Positions 17,163 to 26,201 are shown, counted from the first letter of the stretch. The stretch: 64,000 nucleotides of DNA from Pseudomonas gingeri (GCF_013385425.1 NZ_JACAQA010000019.1:124001-188000), one strand, 5' to 3'. Made by a program: numbers and translations. The notes: generated from the letters alone by a model not told the origin.

Positions 17163-18677
17163 ATGGATACTTTCGGCTATCTGGGCCAGGGCTTCGGCGT
17201 CGCCCTGAGCCCCTACAACCTGGTGACCGCACTGTGCGGGACCCTGATCGGCACCGTCGTCGGCCTGCTCCCGGGCCTGGGCCCGATCAACGGCGTGGCG
17301 CTGCTGATCCCGATTGCCTTCGCCCTCGGCCTGCCGCCGGAGTCGGCGCTGATCCTGCTGGCGGCGGTGTACCTGGGTTGCGAGTACGGCGGGCGGATCA
17401 GCTCGATCCTGCTCAATATCCCCGGCGAAGCCTCCACCGTGATGACCACCCTCGACGGCTACCCCATGGCCCGCCAGGGCCTGGCCGGCGTAGCCCTGTC
17501 GCTGTCGGCCTGGAGCTCGTTCATCGGTGCCTTTATCGCCACCTGCGGCATGGTGCTGTTCGCCCCGTTGCTGGCGAAATGGGCGATTGCCTTCGGTCCG
17601 GCGGAGTACTTCGTGCTGATGGTCTTTGCCATCGTCTGCCTTGGCGGCATGGCCGGCGACCGACCGCTGAAGACTTTTATCGCGGCGCTGATCGGCCTGT
17701 TCCTGTCGAGTGTCGGGATCGATGCCAACAGCGGTGTGTACCGTTTCACCGGCGACAATATCCACCTCACCGACGGCATCCAGTTCGTGGTGCTGGTGCT
17801 GGGCCTGTTTTCCATCAGTGAAATCCTCCTGCTGCTGGAAAAGACCCATCGCGGCCAGGAAGCGGTGAAAGCTACCGGGCGGATGATGTTCAACTTCAAG
17901 GAAGCCGCCTCGGTGTTCGTGGTGAATATCCGTTGCGGCCTGCTGGGTTTCATCATGGGCGTGTTGCCGGGTGCCGGCGCGACACTGGCCAGTGCCGTGG
18001 CCTATATGACGGAAAAACGCCTGGCGGGTGCCAGCGGCACCTTCGGCCAAGGTGACAAACGTGGCCTCGCCGCACCGGAAACCGCCATCGGCGCCTCGGC
18101 CTGCGGTGCCCTGGTGCCGATGCTGACCCTCGGCGTCCCCGGTTCCGGGACCACGGCGGTGATGATCGGCGCCCTGTCGCTGTACAACATCACCCCCGGC
18201 CCGCTGTTGTTCCAGCAGCAGCCGGACATCGTCTGGGGTCTGATCGCGTCATTGTTTATCGCCAACGTCATGCTGGTGATCCTCAATATCCCGATGATCC
18301 GTATCTTCACCCGCATCCTCGCCGTGCCGAACTGGGCGCTGGTGCCGGTGATCGCCATCATCACCGCGATCGGGGTCTACGCCGTCCACGCCACCACCTT
18401 CGACCTGTTCCTGATGGTCGGCATCGGTATCTTCGGCTATATCCTGCGCAAACTGGATTTCCCGCTGTCGCCGGTATTGCTCGGCTTTATCCTCGGCGGA
18501 TTGATGGAGTCGAACCTGCGCCGGGCGCTGTCGATTTCCAACGGTGCGCTGGAAATTCTCTGGTCGAGCCCGATCACGGCGGGGGTCTGGGCACTGACGG
18601 CGATCATGCTGCTGATGCCGCTGCTGCGGATCTGGCGCAAGCGTTCGGCCCAGCGCCGCGCATTGGCGAATGCTTGA
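17163..18677 (+). CDS. tctA: Tripartite tricarboxylate transporter, large membrane subunit
   Basis: The 504-residue transport channel of the TTT family, with 11-12 predicted helices. The family motif near the N-terminus, LCGTLIGTVVGLLPGLGPIN (residues about 20-39), and its internal repeat, GFIMGVLPGAGATLAS near residue 260, are both visible, as is LGVPGSGTTAVMIGAL. The ATG at 17163 sits one base after tctB; the longer frame from 17118 runs inside tctB. A REP pair lies 22 bases after the stop. Confidence 0.96.
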   Translation: MDTFGYLGQGFGVALSPYNLVTALCGTLIGTVVGLLPGLGPINGVALLIPIAFALGLPPESALILLAAVYLGCEYGGRISSILLNIPGEASTVMTTLDGYPMARQGLAGVALSLSAWSSFIGAFIATCGMVLFAPLLAKWAIAFGPAEYFVLMVFAIVCLGGMAGDRPLKTFIAALIGLFLSSVGIDANSGVYRFTGDNIHLTDGIQFVVLVLGLFSISEILLLLEKTHRGQEAVKATGRMMFNFKEAASVFVVNIRCGLLGFIMGVLPGAGATLASAVAYMTEKRLAGASGTFGQGDKRGLAAPETAIGASACGALVPMLTLGVPGSGTTAVMIGALSLYNITPGPLLFQQQPDIVWGLIASLFIANVMLVILNIPMIRIFTRILAVPNWALVPVIAIITAIGVYAVHATTFDLFLMVGIGIFGYILRKLDFPLSPVLLGFILGGLMESNLRRALSISNGALEILWSSPITAGVWALTAIMLLMPLLRIWRKRSAQRRALANA

Positions 18678-18699
18678 GAACTGACGAACTGTCACTTCT

Positions 18700-18806
18700 C
18701 CCTGTAGGAGCGAGCTTGCTCGCGATGGTGGTCAACGATAACGCGGGTAGTCTGATGCCCCGTGGTGTCTGGTCGTCCATCGCGAGCAAGCTCGCTCCTA
18801 CAGGGG
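18700..18806. repeat. Paired REP palindrome (BIME-like), copy 1
   Basis: Arms CCCTGTAGGAGCGAGCTTGC... (18700-18728) and its complement (18777-18806) flank a 48-base spacer. The spacer is about three-quarters identical to the reverse complement of the spacer at 30054-30101, so this whole unit, not just the arms, is a repeated element. Confidence 0.9.
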
Positions 18807-18819
18807 GTGGGCAAGACCG

Positions 18820-19512
18820 TCAGAGCGGCGGCAAGGCCCACTGAATCGGCGCCAGGCCGTTCTGTTCGAGGAACTTGTTGGTCCGGCTGAAATGCCCGCA
18901 GCCGATAAAACCGCGATAGGCCGACAACGGCGACGGGTGCACCGACTTCAACACCAGGTGCTTGGTCGCGTCGATCAGCTTCTGCTTGCCCTGGGCATGG
19001 GCACCCCACAGCAGGAACACCAGTTTGTCCTGGCGCTCGCTGACCACCTCGATAATCCGATCGGTAAAGAACTGCCAGCCACGATTGGCGTGTGAGGCGG
19101 CGATGCCGCGTTCCACGGTCATGGTGGTGTTGAGCAACAACACGCCCTGCTCGGCCCAGCTTTGCAGGTAGCCATGCTTGGGAATGTCGATATTCAGGTC
19201 GCGCTGCAATTCCTTGTAGATATTGACCAGCGACGGTGGCGCCGGAACACCTGGCTGCACCGAAAAGCACAGGCCATGGGCCTGACCGGGGCCGTGGTAG
19301 GGGTCCTGGCCGATGATCACCACCTTCACCTGATCCAGCGGCGTGGTGTTCATGGCATTGAAGATCAGCGGGCCCGGCGGGTAGATCTCTTTCCCGGCGG
19401 CACGCTCCTGGCGCAGAAATTCTCGCAACTCGCTCATGTAGGGCTTGTCGAACTCTTCACGGAGCGCCTGCTTCCAGCTGGGCTCGAGTTTGATGCGGTC
19501 TTCGTCGGTCAT
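18820..19512 (-). CDS. ung: Uracil-DNA glycosylase
   Basis: Removes uracil from DNA to start base-excision repair. The 230-residue family-1 UDG shows the catalytic-water motif IGQDPYHGPGQAHGL (D70), the uracil-recognition LLLNTTMTVE strand, and the leucine-intercalation loop HPSPLSAYRG with the catalytic histidine near residue 192. The ATG at 19512 gives the normal length; a GTG 11 codons earlier is possible but unlikely. It is a single gene between the tct REP and the divergent hydratase gene. Confidence 0.97.
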   Translation of the reverse strand: MTDEDRIKLEPSWKQALREEFDKPYMSELREFLRQERAAGKEIYPPGPLIFNAMNTTPLDQVKVVIIGQDPYHGPGQAHGLCFSVQPGVPAPPSLVNIYKELQRDLNIDIPKHGYLQSWAEQGVLLLNTTMTVERGIAASHANRGWQFFTDRIIEVVSERQDKLVFLLWGAHAQGKQKLIDATKHLVLKSVHPSPLSAYRGFIGCGHFSRTNKFLEQNGLAPIQWALPPL

Positions 19513-19642
19513 GATCGTGTCCGGAAATAACAATGGGGCGGACACTAGGAAAGCCCATCACGCTTGTCAATTGATCCGCGACAGAACCGGCACTTTCCCA
19601 CACAAGGATCATACTGTGCATTCAACGAGTAGCGAGGTCACG

Positions 19643-20761
19643 ATGAACCTGCATTTCGAAGAGCTCACCGGTATCAACGGTGCCCGCCTGGGTATCGCCA
19701 CCCTGGATGCCGAACACACCCTCAACGCGCTGTCCCTGCCGATGATCCAGGTTCTGGACGAACGTCTGGAGACCTGGGCGCGGGATCCGAACATTGCCTG
19801 CGTGCTGTTGCGCGGCAACGGCGCCCGGGCTTTCTGCGCCGGCGGCGAAGTGCGCAGCCTGGCCCAGGCCTGCCAGGCGCACCCCGGCGCCGTACCTCCG
19901 CTGGCCAGCGTGTTCTTTGCCTCGGAGTACCGCCTCGACTATCGCCTGCACACCTATCCCAAGCCGGTGCTGTGCTGGGCCCATGGTTATGTCCTCGGCG
20001 GCGGCATGGGCCTGCTGCAAGGCGCGTCCATTCGTATCGTCACCCCGAGCAGCCGCCTGGCGATGCCGGAGATCGGCATCGGTTTGTACCCGGATGTCGG
20101 CGCCAGTTGGTTCCTGTCGCGACTGCCAGGCAAGCTGGGGTTGTTCCTCGGCCTGACCGGCGCGCAGATGAACGCTCGCGATGCCATCGACCTGGGCCTG
20201 GCCGACCGGCTGCTGAGCGACGATCAACAGGAAGAGCTGATCGAAGGGCTGTTGCAACTCAATTGGCAGGAACAGACGGCGATGCAGCTCAACAGCCTGC
20301 TCAAGGCCCTGGAGCGTCAGGCCCGCGATCAGCAACCGCAGCCGCAGGCGCAATGGTTGCCGCTACGTGATCGCATCGATGAATTGCTGGATGTCAGCGA
20401 TGTGCACTGTGCCTGGAAGGCCATTGCGCAATTGGCCGAAGACGCCGACAAACGCCTGGCCCGGGCGGCCAGGCAACTCAAGGAAGGCTGCCCGCTGACC
20501 GCGCACCTGGTCTGGGAACAGATCGCCCGGGCCCGGCACCTGTCGCTGGCGCAGGTGTTCCAGATGGAATACACCCTGAGCCTCAACTGCTGCCGTCATC
20601 CGGAGTTCAGCGAAGGCGTGCGGGCACGGCTGATCGACAAGGACGGCGAACCGCGCTGGCATTGGCCGGATATCGCCGCCGTGCCGGAAGCGGTGGTCGA
20701 GGCGCACTTCCACAAGGCCTGGGAGGGACGTCACCCGCTGGCGGACTTGTCGGACTACTGA
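19643..20761 (+). CDS. Enoyl-CoA hydratase/3-hydroxyisobutyryl-CoA hydrolase family protein
   Basis: A 372-residue crotonase-fold protein of the HIBCH-like group: oxyanion-hole segments RAFCAGGEVRSL (about 62-73) and HGYVLGGGMGLLQGASIRI (about 113-131), then MPEIGIGLYPDVGASWFLSR, with the roughly 110-residue C-terminal extension typical of 3-hydroxyisobutyryl-CoA hydrolases rather than plain enoyl-CoA hydratases. It may act in valine or acyl-CoA breakdown, but no pathway neighbours are present. The ATG at 19643 follows GAGG; the longer open frame runs antisense through the start of ung and is rejected. Confidence 0.9.
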   Translation: MNLHFEELTGINGARLGIATLDAEHTLNALSLPMIQVLDERLETWARDPNIACVLLRGNGARAFCAGGEVRSLAQACQAHPGAVPPLASVFFASEYRLDYRLHTYPKPVLCWAHGYVLGGGMGLLQGASIRIVTPSSRLAMPEIGIGLYPDVGASWFLSRLPGKLGLFLGLTGAQMNARDAIDLGLADRLLSDDQQEELIEGLLQLNWQEQTAMQLNSLLKALERQARDQQPQPQAQWLPLRDRIDELLDVSDVHCAWKAIAQLAEDADKRLARAARQLKEGCPLTAHLVWEQIARARHLSLAQVFQMEYTLSLNCCRHPEFSEGVRARLIDKDGEPRWHWPDIAAVPEAVVEAHFHKAWEGRHPLADLSDY

Positions 20762-20776
20762 TCGAAGTTGCCCGGG

Positions 20777-21094
20777 TCAGCGTCCGTTGCCGTTGCCGTG
20801 TCCACGGCCACCGTCGCCACGGTGACCACCGCGGCCGCCATGGTCGTCACCGCTCCATTGATGCCGATCCCAACCCCAACCCCGGTTCGGGTAAGGGCGA
20901 TAGGTCGGTGCGTAATAGCGTGGCGCGGGTACATAATAGTCGTGCCGGTAGTAGGAGCCGTCGCCGTAGTAATAGGCCGGGGCCGGGGCGGTGTAGACAT
21001 CGGAGCGGTAGTAGGTGGCCCCACCATCGTAGTAGGGCACGCACGCGGACAGCAGCAGGGACAGGCTTGCAGCGAGAAGGATTCGAGGGTACAT
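20777..21094 (-). CDS. Small Tyr/Gly-rich lipoprotein, unknown function
   Basis: A 105-residue predicted lipoprotein: short signal MYPRILLAASLSLLLSAC with lipobox LLSAC (C18), then a tyrosine-rich segment of Y/P/A repeats (about 20-65, over a dozen Tyr) and a His/Gly/Arg-rich tail. No catalytic motif is visible. The composition resembles small cell-surface lipoproteins of pseudomonads and would be low-complexity in a database search. GGAGG lies upstream of the ATG. It converges with the hydratase gene, stops 15 bases apart. Confidence 0.75.
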   Translation of the reverse strand: MYPRILLAASLSLLLSACVPYYDGGATYYRSDVYTAPAPAYYYGDGSYYRHDYYVPAPRYYAPTYRPYPNRGWGWDRHQWSGDDHGGRGGHRGDGGRGHGNGNGR

Positions 21095-21246
21095 GGCGGC
21101 CTCCTGGACCGCTAAGGGGCGCCGGACAGCGACGCTGACCGACGTAGGCGGGCCAATGCCCGCCTACACCTGATCAGACCGTGAAACCCTTGGCGAGTGC
21201 CCTGAAACCAAAAATTCCCCCGCCATACCGCGTGGTCGCCAAAAGC

Positions 21247-21350
21247 TTCGCGGGCAAGCCCTGCTCCTACAGTTCAGCGTCGAATACAAATCTTGTGTAC
21301 GACACGAAACTGTAGGAGCGGCCGGTCGACGCTCGATTGCCCGCGAAGAG
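21247..21350. repeat. Degenerate REP-type inverted pair
   Basis: Left arm 21247-21271 (TTCGCGGGCAAGCC then CTGCTCCTACAG) and right arm 21310-21350 (CTGTAGGAGCGGCCGG... ending TTGCCCGCGAAGAGG) are partly complementary. The right arm carries about 12 extra bases (GGTCGACGCTCG), so the pair is imperfect. Confidence 0.72.
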
Positions 21351-21366
21351 GCCCTGAAGCCAGGCG

Positions 21367-22215
21367 CTATGCTCCGGGCTTGGCGCTGATCTGCTCCTGC
21401 AGGTTCTGGATCTGGTTCTGCAGGGTGGTGATATTGCGCGTGACCTGCCCACGGAAGGCATCGAACTCCGCCGTGTTGCCAGCCGCCTGTCCACCCGCGG
21501 CCTGACGGTTGTCCTGCTCGCTCTTGAGCACGATCAGTTCCTGTTCGATACGCTCGACCGCCGCGCTGCTATTACCCTGCTTTTTCAAGGCGGCAATTTC
21601 GGCGGCGTTGCTCTTCACCTGCGCGTCGAGCTTGCCCGCGTCGCCCTGGCCGGCCTTCAGGCTGGCCAGTTCCGCCGTCAGGCTTTTGACCTGGGCCTGC
21701 AACTGGGTGTTGGCGGTCTGCTGGTCCGCCGTCAACGCGCTCATCTGTTGCAGCCGCTGCTCAAGGCCGGTGGCCTGCCCGGCAACGCCCTGTTGCTGGC
21801 GGCCCTGCTCGAGCAACTTGCCTTCAAGCTGACGGATCTGCAACTTCAGCGCTTCGCTGTCGCTGTTGACGCTTGACTCGCTGGCGACCACTTTCCCGGA
21901 AATCGCCTGCAAACGCCCAGCCGCTTCCTCGCTGATACGCGCAAAGCTTTCCTGGGTCGCCACCAGTTGCTGCTCCATCAGGCTGATCTGCTGGAAACTC
22001 CACCAGGCAAGGCCAGCGAAGGCAATGAACAAGGCCCCGACCAGCGCCCACAGCGGCCCGGTGCTCGGCACCTTGACCTTGAGCCGTGGCGTGGCGGCGA
22101 CCTGGGTACGCGTGCGTTCACGCACGGGCGCGGTGCCCACATGTTCCTCATGGTCGTCCGCATCGGCACGCAGGCTGGGCACATCATCAAAATCGTCGTT
22201 GGCATCGTTACGCAT
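21367..22215 (-). CDS. Single-pass membrane coiled-coil protein
   Basis: A 282-residue protein with an acidic cytosolic N-terminus (residues 1-25), basic juxtamembrane stretch, one transmembrane helix at about 53-74, and a long periplasmic Ala/Gln/Glu-rich coiled coil (about 76-275) with heptad patterns such as LKLQIRQLEGKLLEQ. No ATPase or enzyme motif is visible even though relatives are sometimes labelled ATPase. The start has AAGGAAC... weakly upstream. It precedes the epimerase gene on the same strand order (epimerase first, then this gene 114 bases later), conserved near argP in related genomes as I recall. Function unknown. Confidence 0.8.
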   Translation of the reverse strand: MRNDANDDFDDVPSLRADADDHEEHVGTAPVRERTRTQVAATPRLKVKVPSTGPLWALVGALFIAFAGLAWWSFQQISLMEQQLVATQESFARISEEAAGRLQAISGKVVASESSVNSDSEALKLQIRQLEGKLLEQGRQQQGVAGQATGLEQRLQQMSALTADQQTANTQLQAQVKSLTAELASLKAGQGDAGKLDAQVKSNAAEIAALKKQGNSSAAVERIEQELIVLKSEQDNRQAAGGQAAGNTAEFDAFRGQVTRNITTLQNQIQNLQEQISAKPGA

Positions 22216-22329
22216 GAAGGAACCTTTCTGAACCGCAGTGATAGCGAAATGCAGCGAGTATAACCGCCCAACCCACCGCTCTGATCGACCCTGAACCCGG
22301 AACTCGGTTCAGTTGTGGTAACCGAATAT

Positions 22330-23328
22330 TTAAACGGCCGCCGGGTCCTGGGCTTTCCACCAGGCACAGAACTCGTCGAGGGCCGCCCACAGGCTGACCT
22401 TGGGGTCGTACCCGAGATAATGCCTGGCGCGGCTGATGTCGAGGGTGAAATCCTTGTTCATCACCTGCATGCCCAGGCGCGACAGGGTCGGTTCCGGGCG
22501 TCCCGGCCAGAGGGCGCAGGCACTTTCGTTCAAGGCCGCGACGCTGTAGGCCAGGCCGAAGGAGCGGTAGCGGGTCACCTGCGGCACCTGCATCTGGCGC
22601 ATCACGTAGTTCACCACATCCCACAACGGAATGGGGGTGCCGTTGCTGATATTGTAGGCCTTGCCCAGGGCTGATTCACCGACCTGCAGGCTGCTCAGCA
22701 AGGCTTCGTTGAGGTTGTGCACGCTGGTGAAATCGACCTTGTTCAGGCCGTTGCCGACAATTGACAGCCGGCCTTTGTGCTGCATCTTCAGCAGGCGCGG
22801 GAAGATGCTCATATCGCCGGCACCGGTGACGAAGCGCGGGCGTAGCGCCAGGACTTCGAGGCCGAACTCCTGGGCACCGAAGACCTTCTGCTCGGCCAGG
22901 TACTTGGTCGCCGCGTAAGGGTGCTTGAAACGCTTGGGCACCTGCTCCTCGGTCAAGCCCAGGTGCGAGCGACCGTCGAAATAGATCGACGGCGACGACA
23001 GATGCACCAGGCGCCGGACCTGCTGCTTGAGGCAGGCCTCGACCACGTTCTCGGTGACCAGCACATTGCCCTGGTGGAAGTCCTGGTAGCGCCCCCACAA
23101 ACCCACCGCGCCGGCGCAATGCACCACGGCCTCGACATCGTGGCACAGCTCGCGCACCAACTGCGGGTCGCTGAGGTCGCCCTGGATAAACTCGGCGCCA
23201 CGCCGCACCAGATGCTCGACACTCTCGGCCCGGCGGCCATTGACCCGCACCTCATGGCCCTGCTCCAGGGCGCAACGCGCAAAGCGCCCGCCGATAAAGC
23301 CGCTTGCGCCGGTAACCAGAATTTTCAT
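22330..23328 (-). CDS. NAD-dependent epimerase/3-beta-hydroxysteroid dehydrogenase-family protein
   Basis: A 332-residue extended short-chain dehydrogenase. The Rossmann motif TGASGFIGG lies at residues 6-14, DLSDPQ at 51-56 marks the adenine pocket, and the catalytic Y138-x-x-x-K142 (YAATK) is intact with the upstream SSPSIYFDGR serine region. Substrate is not defined by sequence; relatives act on nucleotide sugars or sterol-like substrates. The ATG at 23328 follows GTGGAGC; an ATG four codons earlier is a less well-placed alternative. It is transcribed away from argP, both on the minus strand with a 52-base gap. Confidence 0.88.
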   Translation of the reverse strand: MKILVTGASGFIGGRFARCALEQGHEVRVNGRRAESVEHLVRRGAEFIQGDLSDPQLVRELCHDVEAVVHCAGAVGLWGRYQDFHQGNVLVTENVVEACLKQQVRRLVHLSSPSIYFDGRSHLGLTEEQVPKRFKHPYAATKYLAEQKVFGAQEFGLEVLALRPRFVTGAGDMSIFPRLLKMQHKGRLSIVGNGLNKVDFTSVHNLNEALLSSLQVGESALGKAYNISNGTPIPLWDVVNYVMRQMQVPQVTRYRSFGLAYSVAALNESACALWPGRPEPTLSRLGMQVMNKDFTLDISRARHYLGYDPKVSLWAALDEFCAWWKAQDPAAV

Positions 23329-23380
23329 CGATTGCTCCACATACCTTGATTCGTCCTGCCTGCTACCTGGACGCCGCCGA

Positions 23381-24274
23381 TCATGCCAGAGGCACCAGCC
23401 ATTGCGCCGCCGAACGTGCCAGGTGCTCGGTCAACTGCCCGAGCAATTGCCCGCCGTTGCGCCAATGATGCCAGTACAACGGCACATCGATGGTTTTATC
23501 CGCGATCAATTCCACCAGGCTGCCCCGGGCCAGCTGCCCGCGCACCTGCAATTCCGGCACCAGCCCCCAACCCAGGCCGGCCTCGGTCAGGCGGATAAAA
23601 CCTTCCGATGACGGGCACAGATGATGTTCGAAACCGCCCTCCACGCCCAGTGCCGCCAGGTAACGGTGTTGCAGAAAGTCGTCCGGACCGAACACCAACG
23701 CCGGCGTGCGGGCCAGCGTCTGCGCATCGATGCCTTGGGGAAAGTGCCGGGCAATGAACACCGGGCTGGCCAGCGCGCGATAGCGCATTGCCCCCAGCAA
23801 TACGCTGCGGGCGCCGGCCACCGGGCGCTCGCTGGCGCAGACACACGCGGCTACCTCGCCAGCACGCATGCGCTTGAGGCCCACGGTCTGGTCCTCCACC
23901 ACCAGGTCCAGCAGCAGGTGCTGACGAGCACAGAAATCCCCCACCGCCTCGCCCCACCAGGTCGCCAGGCTGTCGGCATTCAGGGCAATACGCAGGCGTT
24001 CCGGCAGGCCCTCCTCGTCCAGCGCCGGCACCTGGCTCTGCAGGTCGCGTTCAAGTAGACGCACCTGCTGCACATGATTGAGCAGGCGCCGGCCGATCTC
24101 GGTCGGGGTCGGTGGCGTGGCCCGCACCAGCACCGGCTGGCCGACCCGGGCTTCGAGCAACTTGATCCGCTGGGAAATCGCCGACTGCGACAACCCCAGC
24201 ACCTGGGCCGCCCGTTCGAAGCCGGCCTGCTCGACCACGGCCGCCAGGGCGGAGAGCAATTTATAGTCGAACAT
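23381..24274 (-). CDS. argP: LysR-family regulator ArgP (IciA)
   Basis: A 297-residue LysR regulator. The N-terminal winged helix (FDYKLLSALAAVVEQAGFER through SQSAISQRIKLLEARVGQP, residues 2-50) and C-terminal effector-binding domain are complete. ArgP activates arginine/lysine exporter genes in response to basic amino acids; the divergent ACT-protein and LysE-type exporter genes at 24370-25379 fit that role exactly. The shared 95-base region between 24275 and 24369 should contain the operator (T-N11-A motif candidates), but it is too short to resolve by eye. Confidence 0.9.
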   Translation of the reverse strand: MFDYKLLSALAAVVEQAGFERAAQVLGLSQSAISQRIKLLEARVGQPVLVRATPPTPTEIGRRLLNHVQQVRLLERDLQSQVPALDEEGLPERLRIALNADSLATWWGEAVGDFCARQHLLLDLVVEDQTVGLKRMRAGEVAACVCASERPVAGARSVLLGAMRYRALASPVFIARHFPQGIDAQTLARTPALVFGPDDFLQHRYLAALGVEGGFEHHLCPSSEGFIRLTEAGLGWGLVPELQVRGQLARGSLVELIADKTIDVPLYWHHWRNGGQLLGQLTEHLARSAAQWLVPLA

Positions 24275-24369
24275 CAGTTTTCCTAATGGGCGATCAGCAC
24301 TATTTGTTTTTCTTATACAACATCGCCCCGCAGAATGCCCACATCCACTGTTTATCCAAGGACACCAAC

Positions 24370-24771
24370 ATGGCCGGCGAAACTTCCCTGAGCGTGCTGC
24401 TGCGCAGCATGAGCCCCGAACTCAACGAGGGCGACTACGTTTTCTGCAGCCTGACCGACGCCAGCCGGCTCAATGGCCGCGAGCCCATCGGCAGCTTTCG
24501 CGAACGCGAGGGCCTGACCGTCATCCTGCGTCGCGAAGACGCCCAGGCCCTCGGCCTGCCGTTCGACTATCTGGCGGCCTGGATCACCCTCAATGTGCAC
24601 TCGGCCCTGGAAGCAGTCGGCCTCACCGCCGCTTTCGCCGGCGCCCTGGGCAAAGCCGGTATCAGTTGCAACGTGATCGCCGGTTATTACCACGACCACC
24701 TGTTCGTCGGTCGCGACGACGCCGAACGCGCCCTGCAGGTCTTGCGGCAATTGGCCGAACACGGGGAGTAA
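24370..24771 (+). CDS. ACT-domain protein linked to amino-acid export
   Basis: A 133-residue protein with two tandem ACT-like halves: residues about 1-65 (SLSVLLRSMSPELNEGDYVF) and 70-130 (ITLNVHSALEAVGLTAAFAG then AGISCNVIAGYYHDHLFV). ACT domains bind amino acids, so it may sense the substrate of the exporter downstream. AAGGA lies nine bases before the ATG. Six bases separate it from the lysE-type gene; the pair is divergent from argP. The gene is stand-alone, not fused to an enzyme. Confidence 0.85.
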   Translation: MAGETSLSVLLRSMSPELNEGDYVFCSLTDASRLNGREPIGSFREREGLTVILRREDAQALGLPFDYLAAWITLNVHSALEAVGLTAAFAGALGKAGISCNVIAGYYHDHLFVGRDDAERALQVLRQLAEHGE

Positions 24772-24776
24772 GCGTC

Positions 24777-25379
24777 ATGTGGCAGAGCTATCTAAATGGC
24801 ATGCTGGTGGCCGCCGGCCTGATCATGGCGATCGGCACACAGAACGCCTTTGTCCTGGCCCAGAGCCTGCGTCGCGAACACCACCTGCCGGTGGCGGCCC
24901 TGTGCGTACTCTGCGATGCGATCCTGGTGGCCGCGGGGGTCTTCGGCCTCGCCACCGTCCTGGCACACAACCCGACGCTGCTGGCGTTCGCCCGCTGGGG
25001 TGGCGCGGCCTTCCTGCTCTGGTACGGCAGCCTGGCACTGCGCCGGGCCTTTTCCCGCCAGAGCCTGCAACAAGGCGAAGGCCAGACCGTGCGTTCACTG
25101 CGCGCCGTACTGCTCAGCGCTCTCGCCGTGACCCTGCTCAACCCCCACGTGTACCTCGACACCGTGCTGCTGATCGGTTCACTCGGCGCCCAGCAGACCG
25201 AGCCCGGCGCCTACGTGATGGGCGCCGCCAGCGCTTCGCTGCTGTGGTTCTTCAGCCTGGCCCTGGGCGCGGCGTGGCTGGCCCCGTGGCTGGCGCGTCC
25301 GGCCACCTGGCGCCTGCTCGATCTGCTGGTGGCCGTGATGATGTTCAGCGTCGCCGCCCAGTTGATCGGCGCCGGCTGA
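24777..25379 (+). CDS. LysE/ArgO-type basic amino-acid exporter
   Basis: A 200-residue inner-membrane exporter with six predicted helices, beginning GMLVAAGLIMAIGTQNAFVL, where GxxxxxGxQNAFVL is the LysE/ArgO signature, and LNPHVYLDTVLLIG at about 118-131. Expected to export arginine or lysine when internal pools are high under ArgP control. The ATG at 24777 follows GGGGAG of the preceding gene end. It is the second gene of the ACT-exporter pair. Confidence 0.92.
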   Translation: MWQSYLNGMLVAAGLIMAIGTQNAFVLAQSLRREHHLPVAALCVLCDAILVAAGVFGLATVLAHNPTLLAFARWGGAAFLLWYGSLALRRAFSRQSLQQGEGQTVRSLRAVLLSALAVTLLNPHVYLDTVLLIGSLGAQQTEPGAYVMGAASASLLWFFSLALGAAWLAPWLARPATWRLLDLLVAVMMFSVAAQLIGAG

Positions 25380-25558
25380 CTTATTCCAAAAGGCTCTGGA
25401 ACCTCTATTCCACACAGTTGTTGCGTGGTTAAGCCGCCACCCCGGTGCTATGATCCGAGTCTTGCGCCGCAAAGAGTACAAACTCCCCGGCGCACGCCTG
25501 TATGGCCGCCGTGATCGGCCTTGCGCTCACCGCAACTGACCTGATTAGGAGAATCACC

Positions 25559-26155
25559 ATGGCTTTCGAATTGCCTCCGCTGCCTTATGCACATGATGCC
25601 CTGCAGCCGCACATCTCCAAGGAAACCCTGGAGTATCACCACGACAAGCACCACAACACCTATGTCGTGAACCTGAACAACCTGGTGCCAGGCACCGAGT
25701 TCGAAGGCAAGACCCTGGAAGAAATCGTCAAGTCTTCCTCCGGCGGCATCTTCAACAACGCCGCTCAGGTCTGGAACCACACTTTCTACTGGAACTGCCT
25801 GGCGCCAAACGCCGGCGGTCAACCGACCGGCAAGCTGGCTGAAGCCATCAACGCCGCGTTCGGTTCCTTCGACAAGTTCAAGGAAGAGTTCACCAAGACT
25901 TCCGTCGGCACCTTCGGTTCCGGCTGGGGCTGGCTGGTGAAAAAGGCTGACGGCTCCCTGGCCCTGGCCAGCACCATCGGCGCCGGCAACCCGCTGACCA
26001 GCGGCGACACCCCGCTGCTGACCTGCGACGTCTGGGAACACGCCTACTACATCGACTACCGCAACGTCCGTCCGAAGTATGTCGAGGCGTTCTGGAACCT
26101 GGTGAACTGGAAATTCGTCGCCGAGCAGTTCGAAGGCAAAGCCTTCACCGCTTGA
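25559..26155 (+). CDS. sodB: Superoxide dismutase [Fe]
   Basis: Cytosolic iron superoxide dismutase. The 198-residue protein has ligands H27 (YHHDKHH), the NNAAQVWNHTFYWNCL helix with the second His, and DVWEHAYYIDYRN with the Asp and last His. The residues A-Q-x-W near 68-71 and G-x-F-G-S-G-W-G-W match the Fe rather than Mn class. TTAGGAGAATCACC gives a strong ribosome-binding site. It is monocistronic with a terminator at 26173-26201. bifA follows, as in P. aeruginosa. Confidence 0.98.
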   Translation: MAFELPPLPYAHDALQPHISKETLEYHHDKHHNTYVVNLNNLVPGTEFEGKTLEEIVKSSSGGIFNNAAQVWNHTFYWNCLAPNAGGQPTGKLAEAINAAFGSFDKFKEEFTKTSVGTFGSGWGWLVKKADGSLALASTIGAGNPLTSGDTPLLTCDVWEHAYYIDYRNVRPKYVEAFWNLVNWKFVAEQFEGKAFTA

Positions 26156-26172
26156 GACTGAACCCGCTGCGC

Positions 26173-26201
26173 AAAAAAACCCGGCCTCGCCGGGTTTTTT
26201 T
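26173..26201 (+). terminator. Rho-independent terminator of sodB
   Basis: AAAAAAACCCGGC-CTC-GCCGGGTTTTTTT, 17 bases after the sodB stop. Confidence 0.93.
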
